Of a DNA stretch of 64,000 bases, positions 36,100 to 44,539 are shown in pieces. The position numbers and the translations under genes are program-made. The first letter of the stretch is position 1. Every line of letters begins with the position of its first letter. The notes beneath the pieces were generated by a model, which was given only the letters and a program-made list of their open reading frames with translations, was not told the origin of the DNA and did no database searches. Source of the DNA: JAKFDI01 sp036676235 (GTDB lineage Bacteria; Pseudomonadota; Gammaproteobacteria; Burkholderiales; Burkholderiaceae_C); the NCBI GenBank assembly GCA_036676235.1, contig JAKFDI010000005.1, positions 1-64,000 on the forward strand, written 5' to 3'.

Positions 36100-36891
36100 A
36101 TGTCCCGTGTTCTGTCACGCCAAGCGATATGTCGTGTGTTGCACATCGCTGCGGCGTCGGTGTCGTTGTTTGTCGCCTGCGGCGCGGCGCGGGCAGGTGA
36201 CGTGAGCGTGGCCGTCGCCGCCAACTTCAACGGCGCGGTGCGCGAACTGGCCACCCTGTTCGAGCAGCGCACCGGCCATCGCGCGCAAATCTCCGTCGGC
36301 TCGACCGGCAAGCTGTATGCGCAAATCAAGCACGGCGCGCCCTTCGAGGTGTTGCTCGCCGCCGACGACGAGACGCCGGCGAAGCTCGTCGCCGAATCGG
36401 CCGCGGTGGGCGAATCGCGTTTCACCTATGCGATCGGGCGGCTGGTGCTGTGGAGCGTCTCGCCCGATGTCGTCGACGACCAGGGGGCCGTGCTGAAGAC
36501 GGGCAGCTTCCGCCACCTCGCTCTCGCCAACCCCAGGCTCGCGCCCTACGGCGCGGCGGCGGTGCAGGCGATGCAGGCGCTGGGCGTGCACGAACGCCTG
36601 ACGCCGCGAGTGGTGCAGGCGGAAAGCATCTCGCAGGCCTTCCAGTACGTCGTCTCGGGCAATGCTGAACTGGGTTTCGTCGCCCTGTCGCAGGTGATGC
36701 AGCACGGGCGCCTGGCGTCGGGGTCGGGGTGGACCGTACCCGAGTCGCTGCACAAGCCGCTGCGCCAGGACGCGGTGCTGCTGAACGCGGGCCGCGGCAA
36801 GCCGGCGGCGCTGGCCTGGCTCGAATGGCTGAAGAACGACGAAGCCGCAGCGATCATCCGCGCCCACGGCTATTCGCTGCCGCCACGCTGA
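36100..36891 (+). CDS. modA: Molybdate ABC transporter, periplasmic binding protein
   Basis: A 263-residue receptor with signal peptide about 1-31 (cleavage near ARAGD). The oxyanion-binding elements VAVAANF, SVGSTGKLYAQI and APFEVLLAADDETP are typical of ModA. It captures molybdate (or tungstate) for ModB-ModC. The ATG at 36100 is well supported by AAGGAG (36087-36092 region). Codons 9-17 of the signal peptide contain a second ModE-type site. Confidence 0.94.
   Translation: MSRVLSRQAICRVLHIAAASVSLFVACGAARAGDVSVAVAANFNGAVRELATLFEQRTGHRAQISVGSTGKLYAQIKHGAPFEVLLAADDETPAKLVAESAAVGESRFTYAIGRLVLWSVSPDVVDDQGAVLKTGSFRHLALANPRLAPYGAAAVQAMQALGVHERLTPRVVQAESISQAFQYVVSGNAELGFVALSQVMQHGRLASGSGWTVPESLHKPLRQDAVLLNAGRGKPAALAWLEWLKNDEAAAIIRAHGYSLPPR
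36124..36149. promoter_or_regulatory. Second ModE-type operator, inside the modA signal-peptide codons
   Basis: GCGATATG (36124-36131), six differing bases, then GTTGCACATCGC ending at 36149. It has the same 26-bp length as 35232-35257 and is identical at 20 of 26 positions, differing only in the six central-left bases (CAACTA versus TCGTGT). Centre-to-centre distance to the first site is 892 bp, close to a whole number of helical turns. Confidence 0.6.
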
Positions 36892-36895
36892 ACCC

Positions 36896-37585
36896 ATGGC
36901 ACCCGACGATTGGCAGGCCGTTCGCCTCACGCTCGCGCTCGCGGGCATCACCACGCTGCTGCTGCTCGCCATCGGCACGCCGATTGCGTGGTGGCTGGCG
37001 CGCACGCGCTCGCGCCTGCGCGCGCCGGTTGCCGCGGTCGTGGCCTTGCCGCTGGTGCTGCCGCCCACGGTGCTCGGCTTCTACCTGCTGCTGCTGCTCG
37101 GCGCGAACGGGCCGGTGGGCACAGCGATGCGCGAGCTCGGCCTCGCGCCGCTGCCCTTCACCTTCGGCGGGCTGGTGGTGGCCTCGGTCATCTATTCGCT
37201 GCCCTTCGTGGTGCAGCCGCTCCAGTCGGCCTTCCAGGGCATCGGGCCGGGACCGCTGGAGGCGGCGGCCACGCTGCGCGCGGGGCCGTGGGACCGCTTC
37301 GCGACCGTCGTGCTGCCGCTCGCCTGGCCCGGCGTGATGGCGGCGGCGGTGCTTGGCTTTGCGCACACCTTGGGTGAGTTCGGCGTCGTGCTGATGATTG
37401 GCGGCACCATCCCGGGTGAGACGCGGGTGCTGTCGGTTGCGATCTACGAGCACGTCGAGTCGCTCGAATACGCGCGCGCCCACTGGCTGGCGGGCGGGCT
37501 GGTGCTGTTCTCCTTCATCGTGCTGCTGGCAATGCACGTCCTCGGCGGGCGCTGGATGCCGAGCCCGCTGAGCAGCGAACGATGA
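36896..37585 (+). CDS. modB: Molybdate ABC transporter permease
   Basis: A 229-residue membrane protein with five or six helices. The EAA-type coupling loop EAAATLRAGPWDRFATVVLPLAWPG in outline (about 122-146) contacts ModC. PTVLGFYLL and HTLGEFGVVLMIGG are ModB family marks. It forms the channel of the molybdate importer. It begins four bases after modA and overlaps modC (ATGA), within the modEABC operon. Confidence 0.95.
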   Translation: MAPDDWQAVRLTLALAGITTLLLLAIGTPIAWWLARTRSRLRAPVAAVVALPLVLPPTVLGFYLLLLLGANGPVGTAMRELGLAPLPFTFGGLVVASVIYSLPFVVQPLQSAFQGIGPGPLEAAATLRAGPWDRFATVVLPLAWPGVMAAAVLGFAHTLGEFGVVLMIGGTIPGETRVLSVAIYEHVESLEYARAHWLAGGLVLFSFIVLLAMHVLGGRWMPSPLSSER

Positions 37586-38670
37586 ACGTCGCGTCGTCCG
37601 CCCTCGTCGCGACGCTGCGGCTGGCCCACCCGGGCTTCGCGCTCGATGTGGCGTTGGCGCTGCCCGAGCGCGGCGTGACGGCGCTCTTCGGCCGCTCGGG
37701 CTCGGGCAAGACCACGGTGCTGCGCTGCATTGCCGGTCTCGAGCCGCAGGTGCAGGGCCGCGTGGCCCTCGGCGGCACCGTGTGGCAGGACAGCGCGCGC
37801 GGCATCTTCCTGCCGCCGCACCAGCGCCCTATCGGCCTCGTGTTCCAGGACGCGCGGCTGTTCGCGCACCTGAGCGTGCGCGCCAACATCGAGTACGGCA
37901 TGAAGCGCGTGCCGGCTGCGCAGCGGCGCATCGGCGTCGACGACGTGGTGGCGCTGCTGGGCATCGGCCACCTGATGGATCGCCGCCCGGCGCGGCTGTC
38001 CGGCGGCGAGGCGCAGCGTGTGGCCATCGCCCGCGCGCTGCTGACGAGCCCGCGCCTGCTGTTGCTCGACGAGCCGCTGGCGTCGCTGGACGAAGCTCGC
38101 AAGGCCGAGGTGCTGCCGTACCTGGAGCGTCTGCACGACGAACTCGAGATGCCGGTGCTCTATATCAGCCATTCGATGAACGAGATCGCCCATGTGGCCG
38201 ACCATCTGCTGCTGATCGACGCCGGGCGGCTGCTGGCCGCCGGCCCCGTCGACGAGGTCAGCGCGCGCCTCGACCTGCCGCTCGCGCAGGCCGACGGCGC
38301 GGCCGCCGTGCTGACGGGCGCCGTGGCCGGCCACGACGCGGAATTCGGGCTGAGCCGCCTCGACGTGGCGGGCCAGGCGCTGTGGGTGCCGCACATCGAG
38401 CGGCCCATCGGCGCACCGGTGCGCTTCCAGGTGGCGGCGCGCGACGTGAGCGTGGCGCTCAGCCGCGCCGTGGATTCGAGCATCGTCAACGTGCTGCCGG
38501 CGACGGTCGCCGCGCGTGCCGACGACGACCACGGGCGCAGCCTGCTGCAGCTGGACATTGGCGGTGCGCTGCTGCTGTCGCGCATCACGCGGCGCTCGGC
38601 CGAGCAACTCGCGCTGGCGCCGGGCCGCCGGGTGCATGCCCAGATCAAAGGGGTGGCGCTGCTCGGCTGA
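37582..38670 (+). CDS. modC: Molybdate ABC transporter ATP-binding protein
   Basis: A 362-residue ATPase. Walker A is GRSGSGKTT (37-45), the ABC signature LSGGEAQ (139-145) and Walker B LLLLDEP (159-165). The C-terminal MOP/TOBE domain (about 295-360) binds molybdate and gives feedback inhibition in the family. It energises molybdate import by ModB. It starts within the modB stop. The next gene, a carboxylesterase, is 53 bases on and has its own Shine-Dalgarno site. Confidence 0.95.
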   Translation: MNVASSALVATLRLAHPGFALDVALALPERGVTALFGRSGSGKTTVLRCIAGLEPQVQGRVALGGTVWQDSARGIFLPPHQRPIGLVFQDARLFAHLSVRANIEYGMKRVPAAQRRIGVDDVVALLGIGHLMDRRPARLSGGEAQRVAIARALLTSPRLLLLDEPLASLDEARKAEVLPYLERLHDELEMPVLYISHSMNEIAHVADHLLLIDAGRLLAAGPVDEVSARLDLPLAQADGAAAVLTGAVAGHDAEFGLSRLDVAGQALWVPHIERPIGAPVRFQVAARDVSVALSRAVDSSIVNVLPATVAARADDDHGRSLLQLDIGGALLLSRITRRSAEQLALAPGRRVHAQIKGVALLG

Positions 38671-38723
38671 ACGGCTTCGCGCGCTGCGGCACACTTGCCG
38701 CCACCGAGGACGAGGAGACGAGC

Positions 38724-40316
38724 ATGACGCGGCAGACCTCTGCGAACGCAACGCCGGCAGACCTGGAAACCGTGGTGATCGACACCCCGCTGGGCAGCTT
38801 GCGCGGCGCGGTGCGAGACGGCGTGTCGGTGTTCAAGGGCATTCCGTACGCCGCGAGCACCGCGGCGCGCCAGCGCTTTCTGCCGCCGCAGCCGCCGGCG
38901 CCGTGGCGCGGCGTGCGCGATGCACTCGACCCCGGCCCGCGCGCCCCGCAGGCGGAGCGCGCGTACCTGCCGTGCTTCGACTGGCTGGCGTCCTCCACGC
39001 CGCAATCCGAAGACTGCCTGTCGCTCAACGTCTTCACGCCCGCGCCGGACGGTGCCGCGCGGCCGGTGATGGTGTACCTGCACGGCGGCGCCTTCGCCTT
39101 CGGCTCCTCGGCGCAGCCGGTGCTGGACGGCAGCCGCCTCGCGCGCCTGGGCGACGTGGTGGTGGTCACGGTGAACCACCGGCTCAACGTCTTCGGCTAC
39201 CTGTGCGCGCAGGATTGCAAGGACGCGCGCTTCGCCGACGCCGGCAACGCCGGCATGCTCGATCTCGTGGCGGCGCTGAAATGGGTGCGAGAGCACATCG
39301 GCGCGTTCGGCGGCGATGCCGGCTGCGTGACGGTCTTCGGCCAGTCGGGCGGCGGCGCGAAGGTGGCGATCCTGATGGCGATGCCGGTGGCCGAGGGGCT
39401 GTTCCATCGCGCCATCGTGCAGAGCGCGTCCTCGGGCTTTCTGGTGCAGGAACCGGACGATGCGGCCCGTTCGACGCGGCGGCTGCTGGACCAGTTCGGC
39501 CTCGGCAGCTCGCAGTTCACCGAGCTGCAGAACGTGCCCGCCGATCGGCTGCTGGCGGCCATGCAGGCCGTGGTGGCGACCGAGGGCGGGCACGACCAGT
39601 TCCGCCCGGTGGTCGATGGGCGCAGCATCCTGCGCCAGCCCTTCTTCCCGCAGGCGCCGGAGCAGGCGCGGCATATCCCGCTGCTCATCGGCAGTACCGG
39701 CAGCGAAGCCACCTACTACCTCGCCGACAACCTGGCGAACTTCGCCTTGCCGATGGCGAGTGTTCGCGCCCGCATCAAGCGCTTCATGAAGCTCGACGAT
39801 GCGCAGACCGACGCCGTGATCGCCGCCTATGCAAAGCATCACCCGGGTGCCGCGCCCAGCGAGTTGCTGACGGCCATCGCCAGCGACCACATGTACCGCT
39901 GCCCGACGCTCGCGGGCGCCGAACGCAAGACGGAGCAAGGCGGTGCGCCGGTGTTCGTCTACGAGTTCGCGTGGGAAAGCGCCGCGATGGACGGCGTGCT
40001 GCGCTCGCCGCACACGGCCGAGTTGCCCTTCGTGTTCGACAACGTCGGTGTGGCGGCACGCTTCACCGGTGATGGCGACGCCGAGCAGTCGCTCGCGCAG
40101 CGCACGGCGCTGGCCTGGACACGCTTTGCGCGCACCGGCAACCCGAACGGCGATGGCCTGCCCGCGTGGCCGGCCTACGACCTGGCGCGGCGGGCGACGA
40201 TGCGCCTCGACCTCGAGCCGCGCGTCGTGGACGATCCGAACGGCGACGACCGCCGCACGATGGCCGAATTCCCGCATTTCCTCCCGGGCAGCGCCATCAC
40301 CTTCCGGGCCGATTGA
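38724..40316 (+). CDS. Type B carboxylesterase
   Basis: A 530-residue carboxylesterase/lipase. The catalytic Ser is S208 in GQSGG (the family usually has GESAG). The second family signature SEDCLSLNVF is at 95-104, and the oxyanion loop YLHGGAFAFG at 118-127. His is near RSPHTAELPFVFDN. It hydrolyses carboxylic esters; the natural substrate is unknown. No signal peptide. The ATG at 38724 follows GAGGAG by about six bases. An S33 hydrolase follows two bases after its stop. Confidence 0.9.
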   Translation: MTRQTSANATPADLETVVIDTPLGSLRGAVRDGVSVFKGIPYAASTAARQRFLPPQPPAPWRGVRDALDPGPRAPQAERAYLPCFDWLASSTPQSEDCLSLNVFTPAPDGAARPVMVYLHGGAFAFGSSAQPVLDGSRLARLGDVVVVTVNHRLNVFGYLCAQDCKDARFADAGNAGMLDLVAALKWVREHIGAFGGDAGCVTVFGQSGGGAKVAILMAMPVAEGLFHRAIVQSASSGFLVQEPDDAARSTRRLLDQFGLGSSQFTELQNVPADRLLAAMQAVVATEGGHDQFRPVVDGRSILRQPFFPQAPEQARHIPLLIGSTGSEATYYLADNLANFALPMASVRARIKRFMKLDDAQTDAVIAAYAKHHPGAAPSELLTAIASDHMYRCPTLAGAERKTEQGGAPVFVYEFAWESAAMDGVLRSPHTAELPFVFDNVGVAARFTGDGDAEQSLAQRTALAWTRFARTGNPNGDGLPAWPAYDLARRATMRLDLEPRVVDDPNGDDRRTMAEFPHFLPGSAITFRAD

Positions 40317-40317
40317 G

Positions 40318-41184
40318 ATGACCACCGCCGCGCAGACCTACACGCTTGTCGCCGACGACGGCGAGACGATCGATTGCCTGCAATGGCCGGGCGACGCGCC
40401 GGTGCGCGCGGTGGTGCAGATCGCCCACGGCATGGGCGAGCACCCCGGTCGCTATGGCTGGGTGGCCGAGCAACTCGTGGCGGCGGGTTTCGCCGTGCAT
40501 GCGAATGTGCACCGCGGCCACGGCGAGCGCGAGGCGGCGCGTAGGCGGCTGGGCGATTTCGGCCCGCGCGGCTTTGCCGGGCTGGTGAGCGACATGGCTG
40601 TCGTGAGCGCGCATGTCCGGACGCAGCACGCCGGCGCGCCGCTCATCCTGCTCGGCCACAGCATGGGTTCGTTCGCCGCGCAGCTCTACCTGCTCGAGCA
40701 CGGCGCGCAGCTTGCGGGCGCCGCACTTTCCGGCACCGCGGCGCTCGATCTGCTGAAGGCTGGCCGCCCGCCCGGCTGGCGCCTGGAAGACGCGAGCGGC
40801 GGCTTGCCCACGCGCACGCCCTTCGATTGGCTGAGCCGGGACGACGCCGTCGTCGACCGCTACATCGCCGATCCGCTTTGCGGCTTCAGCACCACCGCGG
40901 ATTCGCGGGCGTCGATGTTTGCGGCCTGCGAGCGCTGCAGCCGCGTCGACGAACTGCGGCGCATTCCGGCCGAGTTGCCGCTGTACCTGTTCACCGGCGA
41001 CAACGATCCGGTGAACGACCGCCTGGCGTGGTTCCACCCGCTCGCCGCGCGCTATCGCGAAGCGGGCCTGCGCGATGTGTCCGCCCACGTCTACGGCGGC
41101 GCAAGGCACGAGGTGCTGAACGAGACCAACCGCGCCGAGGTGATGGCGAACCTGCTCGCCTGGATCGAGCGCGTGATCGCCTGA
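40318..41184 (+). CDS. Alpha/beta hydrolase, monoacylglycerol lipase-like (S33)
   Basis: A 288-residue hydrolase of the serine aminopeptidase S33/lysophospholipase type. Nucleophile S115 in GHSMG; oxyanion motif HGMGEHPGRYG (37-47); acid in FTGDNDPVND; His in YGGARHEVLNE. Probably cleaves monoacylglycerols or lysophospholipids. Starts two bases after the carboxylesterase stop, so they form a two-gene esterase unit. Converges on the minus-strand receptor gene 16 bases later. Confidence 0.88.
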   Translation: MTTAAQTYTLVADDGETIDCLQWPGDAPVRAVVQIAHGMGEHPGRYGWVAEQLVAAGFAVHANVHRGHGEREAARRRLGDFGPRGFAGLVSDMAVVSAHVRTQHAGAPLILLGHSMGSFAAQLYLLEHGAQLAGAALSGTAALDLLKAGRPPGWRLEDASGGLPTRTPFDWLSRDDAVVDRYIADPLCGFSTTADSRASMFAACERCSRVDELRRIPAELPLYLFTGDNDPVNDRLAWFHPLAARYREAGLRDVSAHVYGGARHEVLNETNRAEVMANLLAWIERVIA

Positions 41185-41200
41185 GCGCGAGCCGAAGCCG

Positions 41201-42349
41201 TCAGCGCACGTAGCGCCCGCCCGGGCCGTACATCGTGATCTCCACGAACTTGGAGCCGTGGTGGTTGGTCGGGCTGAAGTCGACGGTGTAGCCCCCGAGG
41301 TCGGTCTTGCGCATGCCTTCGAGCGAGGCGACCAGCGTGTCCGACGTGACGTTGCGGCCGGCTCGGCGCATGCCTTCGAGCAGCACGCGCAGGTTCAGGT
41401 AGCCGAAGTAGTGGTCGTAGTCGATCGGCAGGTTGGCGGCCTTCATCGAGGCGCTGAAGTCGCGCACGAGGTTGGTCGTCGGGCGCCACGGATACGGAAT
41501 CAGCTGCGTGAAGGCAAGACCTCGCGCGTCGTCGCCCATGGCCGTGAGCAGTGCCCGGCTGTTGGCAATCGAGATGCAGTACAGCGGCACGCCGAGCAGC
41601 TTGCGCGAGCTTTTCACGAGCGGAATCATCGACGGGCCGAAGTTGATGACGATCACCGCCTGGGGCCGCGCCTTGGCCAGCGCCTCGACGGCCTGCTCCG
41701 CATCCTTGCCGCTGGGGTCCAGCGGCGCCTTGGCGACGATGGCGGCCTTGACCTGCTTCATCGCCGCGTCCAGCACCGGCAGCATCAGCTGGCCGAGCGG
41801 CCCGGTCTGGTAGACCACGCCGATGCGCGTGCGCTGCAGCGTCTCGAGGTTGCGCAGCATCTGCACCACCTCGTCGTAGTAGCTCGCCATCGTCGTGAAG
41901 AAGTACGGGTGGTGCTTCATGCGCAATGAGGGCGAGCCGGTGTATACGCCGACCAGCGGCACCTTCTTCGCGGCGAGGATGGGCATCACGGCGCCGACGC
42001 TGGCGGTGCTGGCCAAGCCGTACAGCGCCGTCACCTTGTCCTGATCGATGAGGCGGTTCACGTTCTCGACGGTGCGCTTCGGGTTGTAGGCGTCGTCGAG
42101 CGTGATCAGCCGCACCGGCCGGCCGCCGATGCCGCCGCGGGCGTTGATGTCCGCGATCGCGAGCGACTGGCCTTTGACGACGGCGGTGAAGCTCGGCGCG
42201 AGCGGACCGCTCAGGTGGGCGCTCTGGCCGATCAGGATCTCGTCGGGCTGCTGGGCCCAGACCGGCATGCCGATGGCGGCGCCCGCCGTGCTGGCGGCCG
42301 CGGCGCTGATGAGCTGGCGGCGGGTGAGACGTGCGGGGATGCGGGTCAT
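41201..42349 (-). CDS. Liv-type ABC transporter substrate-binding protein (solitary)
   Basis: A 382-residue periplasmic receptor of the branched-chain amino acid/aromatic acid type. The N-terminus RLTRRQLISAAAASTAG is a twin-arginine-type signal. The receptor fold begins EILIGQSAHLSGPLAPS and contains GLASTASVGAVMPILAAKKVPLVG. No permease or ATPase gene is adjacent, so it is an orphan that may use another Liv transporter or act in sensing. I took the ATG at 42349; a longer frame extends through the intergenic region with no family support. Confidence 0.88.
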   Translation of the reverse strand: MTRIPARLTRRQLISAAAASTAGAAIGMPVWAQQPDEILIGQSAHLSGPLAPSFTAVVKGQSLAIADINARGGIGGRPVRLITLDDAYNPKRTVENVNRLIDQDKVTALYGLASTASVGAVMPILAAKKVPLVGVYTGSPSLRMKHHPYFFTTMASYYDEVVQMLRNLETLQRTRIGVVYQTGPLGQLMLPVLDAAMKQVKAAIVAKAPLDPSGKDAEQAVEALAKARPQAVIVINFGPSMIPLVKSSRKLLGVPLYCISIANSRALLTAMGDDARGLAFTQLIPYPWRPTTNLVRDFSASMKAANLPIDYDHYFGYLNLRVLLEGMRRAGRNVTSDTLVASLEGMRKTDLGGYTVDFSPTNHHGSKFVEITMYGPGGRYVR

Positions 42350-42652
42350 GAGCGGTCTCCCGGAGGTGCTCCATGGGGCGCCAGCCGATCTGGCAATTAC
42401 CAATGGTTGGTCGATGTCACTGTTTGTATATTGAGCGTGACAGCACGGCTGTGCAGGGCAGTTCGTCACGGGAAACCCGCTTCGCGGCGCGACAAGGCCG
42501 GGCGGCGTGCATTCCTCCACAGCAGAGGGTGGCGCCGTGGCGCTGAAGGCAGCGAAGCCGCGTGCATGCGGCACGGCTTGAAAAACGGCGCTCCGGCCTG
42601 ACATCACGCGGGGCCGGGCGCCACGCCCACTGAAACTCCTCACGCACATTCC
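42350..42652. other. Divergent intergenic region before htpG
   Basis: 303 bases shared by the orphan receptor gene and htpG. It holds a short palindrome ACCAA-TGG-TTGGT (42399-42411), an inverted repeat TGTCAC...GTGACA (42415-42442), and the candidate heat-shock promoter at 42577. No coding sequence is supported. Confidence 0.5.
42577..42604 (+). promoter_or_regulatory. Candidate sigma-32 promoter of htpG
   Basis: CTTGAAA (42577-42583) matches the heat-shock -35 consensus exactly. After a 13-bp spacer, CCTGACAT (42597-42604) matches four of eight positions of CCCCATNT. It lies 49 bases before the htpG ATG. htpG is a sigma-32 gene in many proteobacteria. Confidence 0.5.
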
Positions 42653-44533
42653 ATGGACAAACAGACGCTCTCATTCCAGGCCGAGGTCAAGCAGATCCTT
42701 CACCTCGTCACGCACTCGCTCTACTCGAACAAGGAAATCTTCCTGCGCGAGCTGGTCTCCAACGCCTCCGACGCTTGCGACAAGCTGCGCTTCGAGGCGC
42801 TGAACGACAACGGGTTGTACGAAGACCAGCCGAATCTCGAAGTGCGCGTCGCCTTCGACGTCGAGGCCAAGACCATCACCATCACCGACAACGGCATCGG
42901 CCTGTCGGCAGACGAAGCGGTGGCCAACCTCGGCACCATTGCCAAGAGCGGCACGCGCGAGTTCGTGGCGCGCCTCGAAGGCGACCAGAAGAAGGACGCA
43001 CAGCTCATCGGCCAGTTCGGCGTGGGCTTCTACAGCGGCTTCATCGTGGCCGACCGCATCACGGTCGAGTCGCGCCGCGCCGGGTTGAAGCCGGAAGACG
43101 GTGTGCGCTGGAGTTCCGAGGGCACGGGCGACTTCGAGATCGAGACCATCACCCGCCTCGAGCGCGGCACGAGCGTGACGCTGCACCTGCGCGACGGCGA
43201 GGAAGAGTTCCTCTCGGGCTGGAAGCTGAAATCCATCATAGGCAAGTACTCGGATCACATCTCGCTGCCCATCCTCATGCAGAAGGAAGAGTGGGACGTC
43301 GAAGCCGGCAAGCAGGTGACCAAAGACGAATGGGCGCCGGTCAACAAGGCCGCCGCACTGTGGACGCGCAACAAGAACGACATCACACAAGAGCAGTACG
43401 ACGAGTTCTACAAGCAGATCAGCTACGACACCGAATCACCGCTCGCGCACACGCACAACCGCGTGGAGGGCCGCAGCGAATACACCCAGCTGCTCTACAT
43501 CCCGAAGAAGGCGCCCTTCGATCTGTGGAACCGCGACAAGCGCGGCGGCGTGAAGCTGTATGTGAAGCGTGTGTTCATCATGGACGACGCCGAGGCGCTG
43601 ATGCCGGTGTACCTGCGCTTCGTCAAGGGCGTCATCGACAGCGCCGACCTGCCGCTGAACGTGAGCCGCGAGCTGCTGCAGGAAAGCCGCGACGTGAAGG
43701 CCATCCGCGAAGGCTCGACCAAGCGCGTGCTGTCGATGCTCGAATCGCTGGCCGACAGCGACGACGCCGCCGAGCGCGAGAAGTACGCCGCGTTCTGGAA
43801 GGACTTCGGCGTGGTGTTGAAGGAGGGCGTGGGCGAAGACCACGCCAATGCCGAACGCCTGGCCAAGCTGCTGCGCTTCGCCTCCACCGAGGCCGACGAC
43901 GGCGTGAGCTTCGCCGACTACGCCAAGCGCATGAAGGACGGTCAGGACGCCATCTACTACGTCACTGCCGACAGCCTGACGGCGGCCAAGAGCAGCCCAC
44001 AGCTCGAGATCTTCCGCAAGAAGGGCATCGAGGTGCTGCTGCTCGTCGACCGCGTGGACGAGTGGATGCTCAGCCACCTGTTCGAGTTCGACGGCAAGCC
44101 GCTGCAAAGCGTGGCCAAGGGCTCGGTGGATCTCGGCAAGCTGCAGGACGAGACCGAGAAGAAGCAGGCTGAAGAAGCCGCCACGGCTTTCAAGCCGGTG
44201 CTCGACCGGCTGAAGGAAGTGCTGAAGGACCGGGCGAAGGATGTGCGCATCACCACGCGCCTCGTCGATTCACCGGCCTGCCTGGTGGTGGAGGAGGGCG
44301 ACATGAGCGGCCACCTCGCGCGGCTGCTCAAGCAGGCCGGGCAGAGCGCGCCGGCATCGCAGCCGATCCTGGAAGTGAACGCCGAGCATGCGCTGGTCAA
44401 GCGACTGGAAAGCTCGGAGCACTTCGGTGACCTCGCGCACATCCTCTTCGACCAGGCGCTGCTGGCCGAGGGTGGACAACTCGAAGATCCGGCCGCCTAC
44501 GTGCGCCGCGTCAATGCGCTGCTGATCGGCTGA
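42653..44533 (+). CDS. htpG: Molecular chaperone HtpG (Hsp90)
   Basis: A 626-residue ATP-dependent chaperone. N-terminal GHKL ATPase domain: ELVSNASDACDKLR, ITDNGIGLS, GTIAKSGT and GQFGVGFYSGF. The middle domain includes LYVKRVFIMDDAEALMP in outline and LPLNVSRELLQESRDVK. The C-terminal dimerisation domain ends PAAYVRRVNALLIG. It refolds or stabilises client proteins under stress. Full length for the family. A sigma-32-like promoter lies upstream. Confidence 0.97.
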   Translation: MDKQTLSFQAEVKQILHLVTHSLYSNKEIFLRELVSNASDACDKLRFEALNDNGLYEDQPNLEVRVAFDVEAKTITITDNGIGLSADEAVANLGTIAKSGTREFVARLEGDQKKDAQLIGQFGVGFYSGFIVADRITVESRRAGLKPEDGVRWSSEGTGDFEIETITRLERGTSVTLHLRDGEEEFLSGWKLKSIIGKYSDHISLPILMQKEEWDVEAGKQVTKDEWAPVNKAAALWTRNKNDITQEQYDEFYKQISYDTESPLAHTHNRVEGRSEYTQLLYIPKKAPFDLWNRDKRGGVKLYVKRVFIMDDAEALMPVYLRFVKGVIDSADLPLNVSRELLQESRDVKAIREGSTKRVLSMLESLADSDDAAEREKYAAFWKDFGVVLKEGVGEDHANAERLAKLLRFASTEADDGVSFADYAKRMKDGQDAIYYVTADSLTAAKSSPQLEIFRKKGIEVLLLVDRVDEWMLSHLFEFDGKPLQSVAKGSVDLGKLQDETEKKQAEEAATAFKPVLDRLKEVLKDRAKDVRITTRLVDSPACLVVEEGDMSGHLARLLKQAGQSAPASQPILEVNAEHALVKRLESSEHFGDLAHILFDQALLAEGGQLEDPAAYVRRVNALLIG

Positions 44534-44539
44534 GGCTCG

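Noticed and set aside
38160..40325. 721-residue minus-strand reading frame
   Set aside because: Antisense to modC and the carboxylesterase gene, whose active-site motifs are intact.
42415..42442. TGTCAC...GTGACA inverted repeat as a regulator site
   Set aside because: Only six-base arms with a 16-base gap; chance occurrence is likely and no regulator gene is adjacent.
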